A stretch of DNA of 6,014 bases. It comes from Moraxellaceae bacterium (GTDB lineage Bacteria > Pseudomonadota > Gammaproteobacteria > Pseudomonadales > Moraxellaceae). The stretch covers positions 1 to 6,014 of the forward strand of contig JAJNDL010000322.1 in the NCBI GenBank assembly GCA_021156385.1, given 5' to 3'. Both the position numbers and the translations under genes were made by a program. Under the pieces are notes generated by a model, which saw only the letters and a program-made list of their open reading frames with translations, was not told the DNA's origin and did not search any database. Below, piece by piece: positions 4,594-6,014 of this stretch (its first letter is position 1; every line of letters starts with the position of its first letter).

Positions 4594-6014
4594 TCAGAAC
4601 GTCACGCCCAGCGCCAGGTAGACCGCGCGCTGCTGGCGGTCGCCGATGGCGCCGAGCAGGTAGAAGGGCCCGAGCACGGTATCCGCGGCCAGGAACAGGC
4701 TGCCGGAATAAGCCTGGTCCGGCGCGGCATGGCCGGGCAGCGGCAGCCCCACGCGCCCCGCCTCGACGGCAATGCCGCCGTAAACGCCGTTGCCCACGGC
4801 CGCCGGCAATTCACTCACCCGGCGAAACACCGTGAGGCCGCCGAGCAGCTTCTCGCCGCCGAGATAGTAATTGGGCGGATAGGCGCTGAGGTTGAAGAGA
4901 CCGCCGAGGCCGAAGGCATCGAAGAAAGGCAGCGTGGAGTCCAGGCTGGTGCCGGCGCTGACGCTGAGCAGCGCGGTGGTGCGACCGCGTGTCAGGGCAC
5001 GCATGCCGCGGAAGTCGAGGCGGTCGTAGCTGAGGTCGGCGCCGAGATCGGCGCTGGACTTGAAGTAGGCGAGGCGCGCCGCGCCGCCGCGGCGCGGGAA
5101 GCGCGCGTTGTCGAGCTGGTCGTAGACGCTGCGCAGCGTGTAGCCGCCGCGGTGCCAGGCGCGGTCGGGCACCACGGCACCGGTGACCGAGTCGACGCTG
5201 GCATAGGAGGCCGTGATGCCGCCGCGGAATTCGCCCCAGCGGCCGAACACCGAGCCGATCTCCAGCGCGCCGCCGGTCTCCGTGTATTCGTATTCGAAGC
5301 GCGTCGCGCTGGAGAAGCGCAGGTCGCGATGCTGGTCGAAATAGAAGACCTGCGGCGCGACGAAGAGTTCGGAAGCCAGGCTGGCGGGCTGGTACCACTC
5401 GCTGTAGATCATGTTGTCGCGACCGAGCTGCAGGTCGGTGCGCCACTGGCCGTCAAGGCGGTTCAGCCAGGCGCGGCGCAGCGAGGCCATGGCGGCGAAG
5501 CGCGCATCGCCCTGGAAGTCGCTGTAGAGGTTGAGGCCGAAGCGCAGGAAGTCGCGGCCCGGCTTCTCCACCGGGCTGATCTGCAGCTCGGCACGGCCCG
5601 GCGCGGTATCGGCCAGCTCGTAGCTGATGTGCGAGAAGTCGCCGCGCGCATAGACGAGCCCGATGTTGCGGTGCAGCTCCGCCATGTCGAAGGGTTCGCC
5701 GGTGCGCACCTGCAGCAGGCTGCCCATGACGCGCGGATTCACCCAGCGCGTCGGCGCCATCTCCACGTCCTCGATGACGGGCGGCGGCGGCCGGCGCGCA
5801 GCGACGCGCGCACGCCAGGCCGCGTATTCGGCCTCGCTCACCTGCAGGGCGCGCAGGTTCTCCGCCTGCTGCGCCACGGCCTGCTCGCCGACCGCGATGA
5901 TCTCGCGCACCCGGTCGAAGTCGGAGCTGGCGTAGCCGTCGAGCTCGGGCACGATCAGCACGTCGTCGTCGCGCAGCTTCCCCAACTCCTCGTTCATGTT
6001 CGCCATCATGCTGA
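4594..6014 (-). CDS. Patatin-like phospholipase with POTRA and BamA-like outer-membrane barrel, N-terminus outside window
   Basis: The frame is open at the right edge, so roughly the last 472 residues are seen; numbers below count from the Met at 6009, which is internal. Residues 1-70 (DVLIVPELDGYASSDFDR and the following helix) match the end of a patatin phospholipase domain, where a DVLI(V)P strand and a DF-R helix are usual. A proline run (74-77) leads into a POTRA-like domain (about 78-148). From about 152 to the C-terminus there are alternating aromatic/polar beta strands, e.g. FLRFGLNLYSDF, LFVAPQVFYFD and RFEYEYTETGG. The chain ends in ALGVTF with the terminal phenylalanine typical of Bam-inserted proteins. 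This is the architecture of PlpD-type (type Vd) autotransporters and related RssA-like fusions: a lipase on a BamA/TpsB-fold barrel. The catalytic GXSXG serine and Asp lie outside the window, so enzyme integrity cannot be checked. The C-terminus is intact and a terminator follows. Confidence 0.87.
   Translation of the reverse strand, partial: SMMANMNEELGKLRDDDVLIVPELDGYASSDFDRVREIIAVGEQAVAQQAENLRALQVSEAEYAAWRARVAARRPPPPVIEDVEMAPTRWVNPRVMGSLLQVRTGEPFDMAELHRNIGLVYARGDFSHISYELADTAPGRAELQISPVEKPGRDFLRFGLNLYSDFQGDARFAAMASLRRAWLNRLDGQWRTDLQLGRDNMIYSEWYQPASLASELFVAPQVFYFDQHRDLRFSSATRFEYEYTETGGALEIGSVFGRWGEFRGGITASYASVDSVTGAVVPDRAWHRGGYTLRSVYDQLDNARFPRRGGAARLAYFKSSADLGADLSYDRLDFRGMRALTRGRTTALLSVSAGTSLDSTLPFFDAFGLGGLFNLSAYPPNYYLGGEKLLGGLTVFRRVSELPAAVGNGVYGGIAVEAGRVGLPLPGHAAPDQAYSGSLFLAADTVLGPFYLLGAIGDRQQRAVYLALGVTF

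Overview
The window is very GC-rich, densely packed chromosomal DNA with a strong G/C preference at third codon positions. I infer a gammaproteobacterium of the xanthomonad/Nevskiales/Steroidobacter type, from a patatin phospholipase with its own outer-membrane barrel, a stand-alone Lon N-terminal-domain protein, and overall protein style. This is an inference; there is no rRNA or other marker gene to prove it.

Layout. The left edge (1-368, minus) is the 5' end of an exported glucose/sorbosone dehydrogenase-type beta-propeller protein. A 46-bp divergent gap follows. Three plus-strand genes then run in the same direction: a ketopantoate reductase family gene (415-1425), a tartronate semialdehyde/3-hydroxyisobutyrate reductase gene (1503-2384), and a damaged hydroxypyruvate isomerase gene starting at 2418. 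The isomerase frame has no stop codon of its own and reads straight into a complete HIT-family hydrolase gene (3180-3632). The HIT gene has its own ribosome binding site and a good sigma70-like promoter lying inside the isomerase read-through tail. A 265-bp convergent gap full of inverted repeats (3633-3897) separates this block from two minus-strand genes: a Lon-N-domain protein (3898-4458) and the 3' two-thirds of a patatin/POTRA/BamA-like-barrel phospholipase (4594 to the right edge).

How the genes work together. Hydroxypyruvate isomerase and tartronate semialdehyde reductase are consecutive steps (hydroxypyruvate to tartronate semialdehyde to D-glycerate) of the glyoxylate-to-glycerate route, so their adjacency supports both assignments. 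Glyoxylate carboligase is not in the window. However, the isomerase lacks about 14 residues after strand 1 and about 30 residues at its C-terminus, including the last expected metal-ligand glutamate. That step is probably lost, or the sequence here is imperfect.

I see no CRISPR array, tRNA, rRNA, transposase or phage gene, and no convincing novel defence or mobile system. The observations most worth checking are the double deletion and lost stop in the isomerase, the HIT promoter embedded in the fused frame, and the nested hairpins of the convergent intergenic region.
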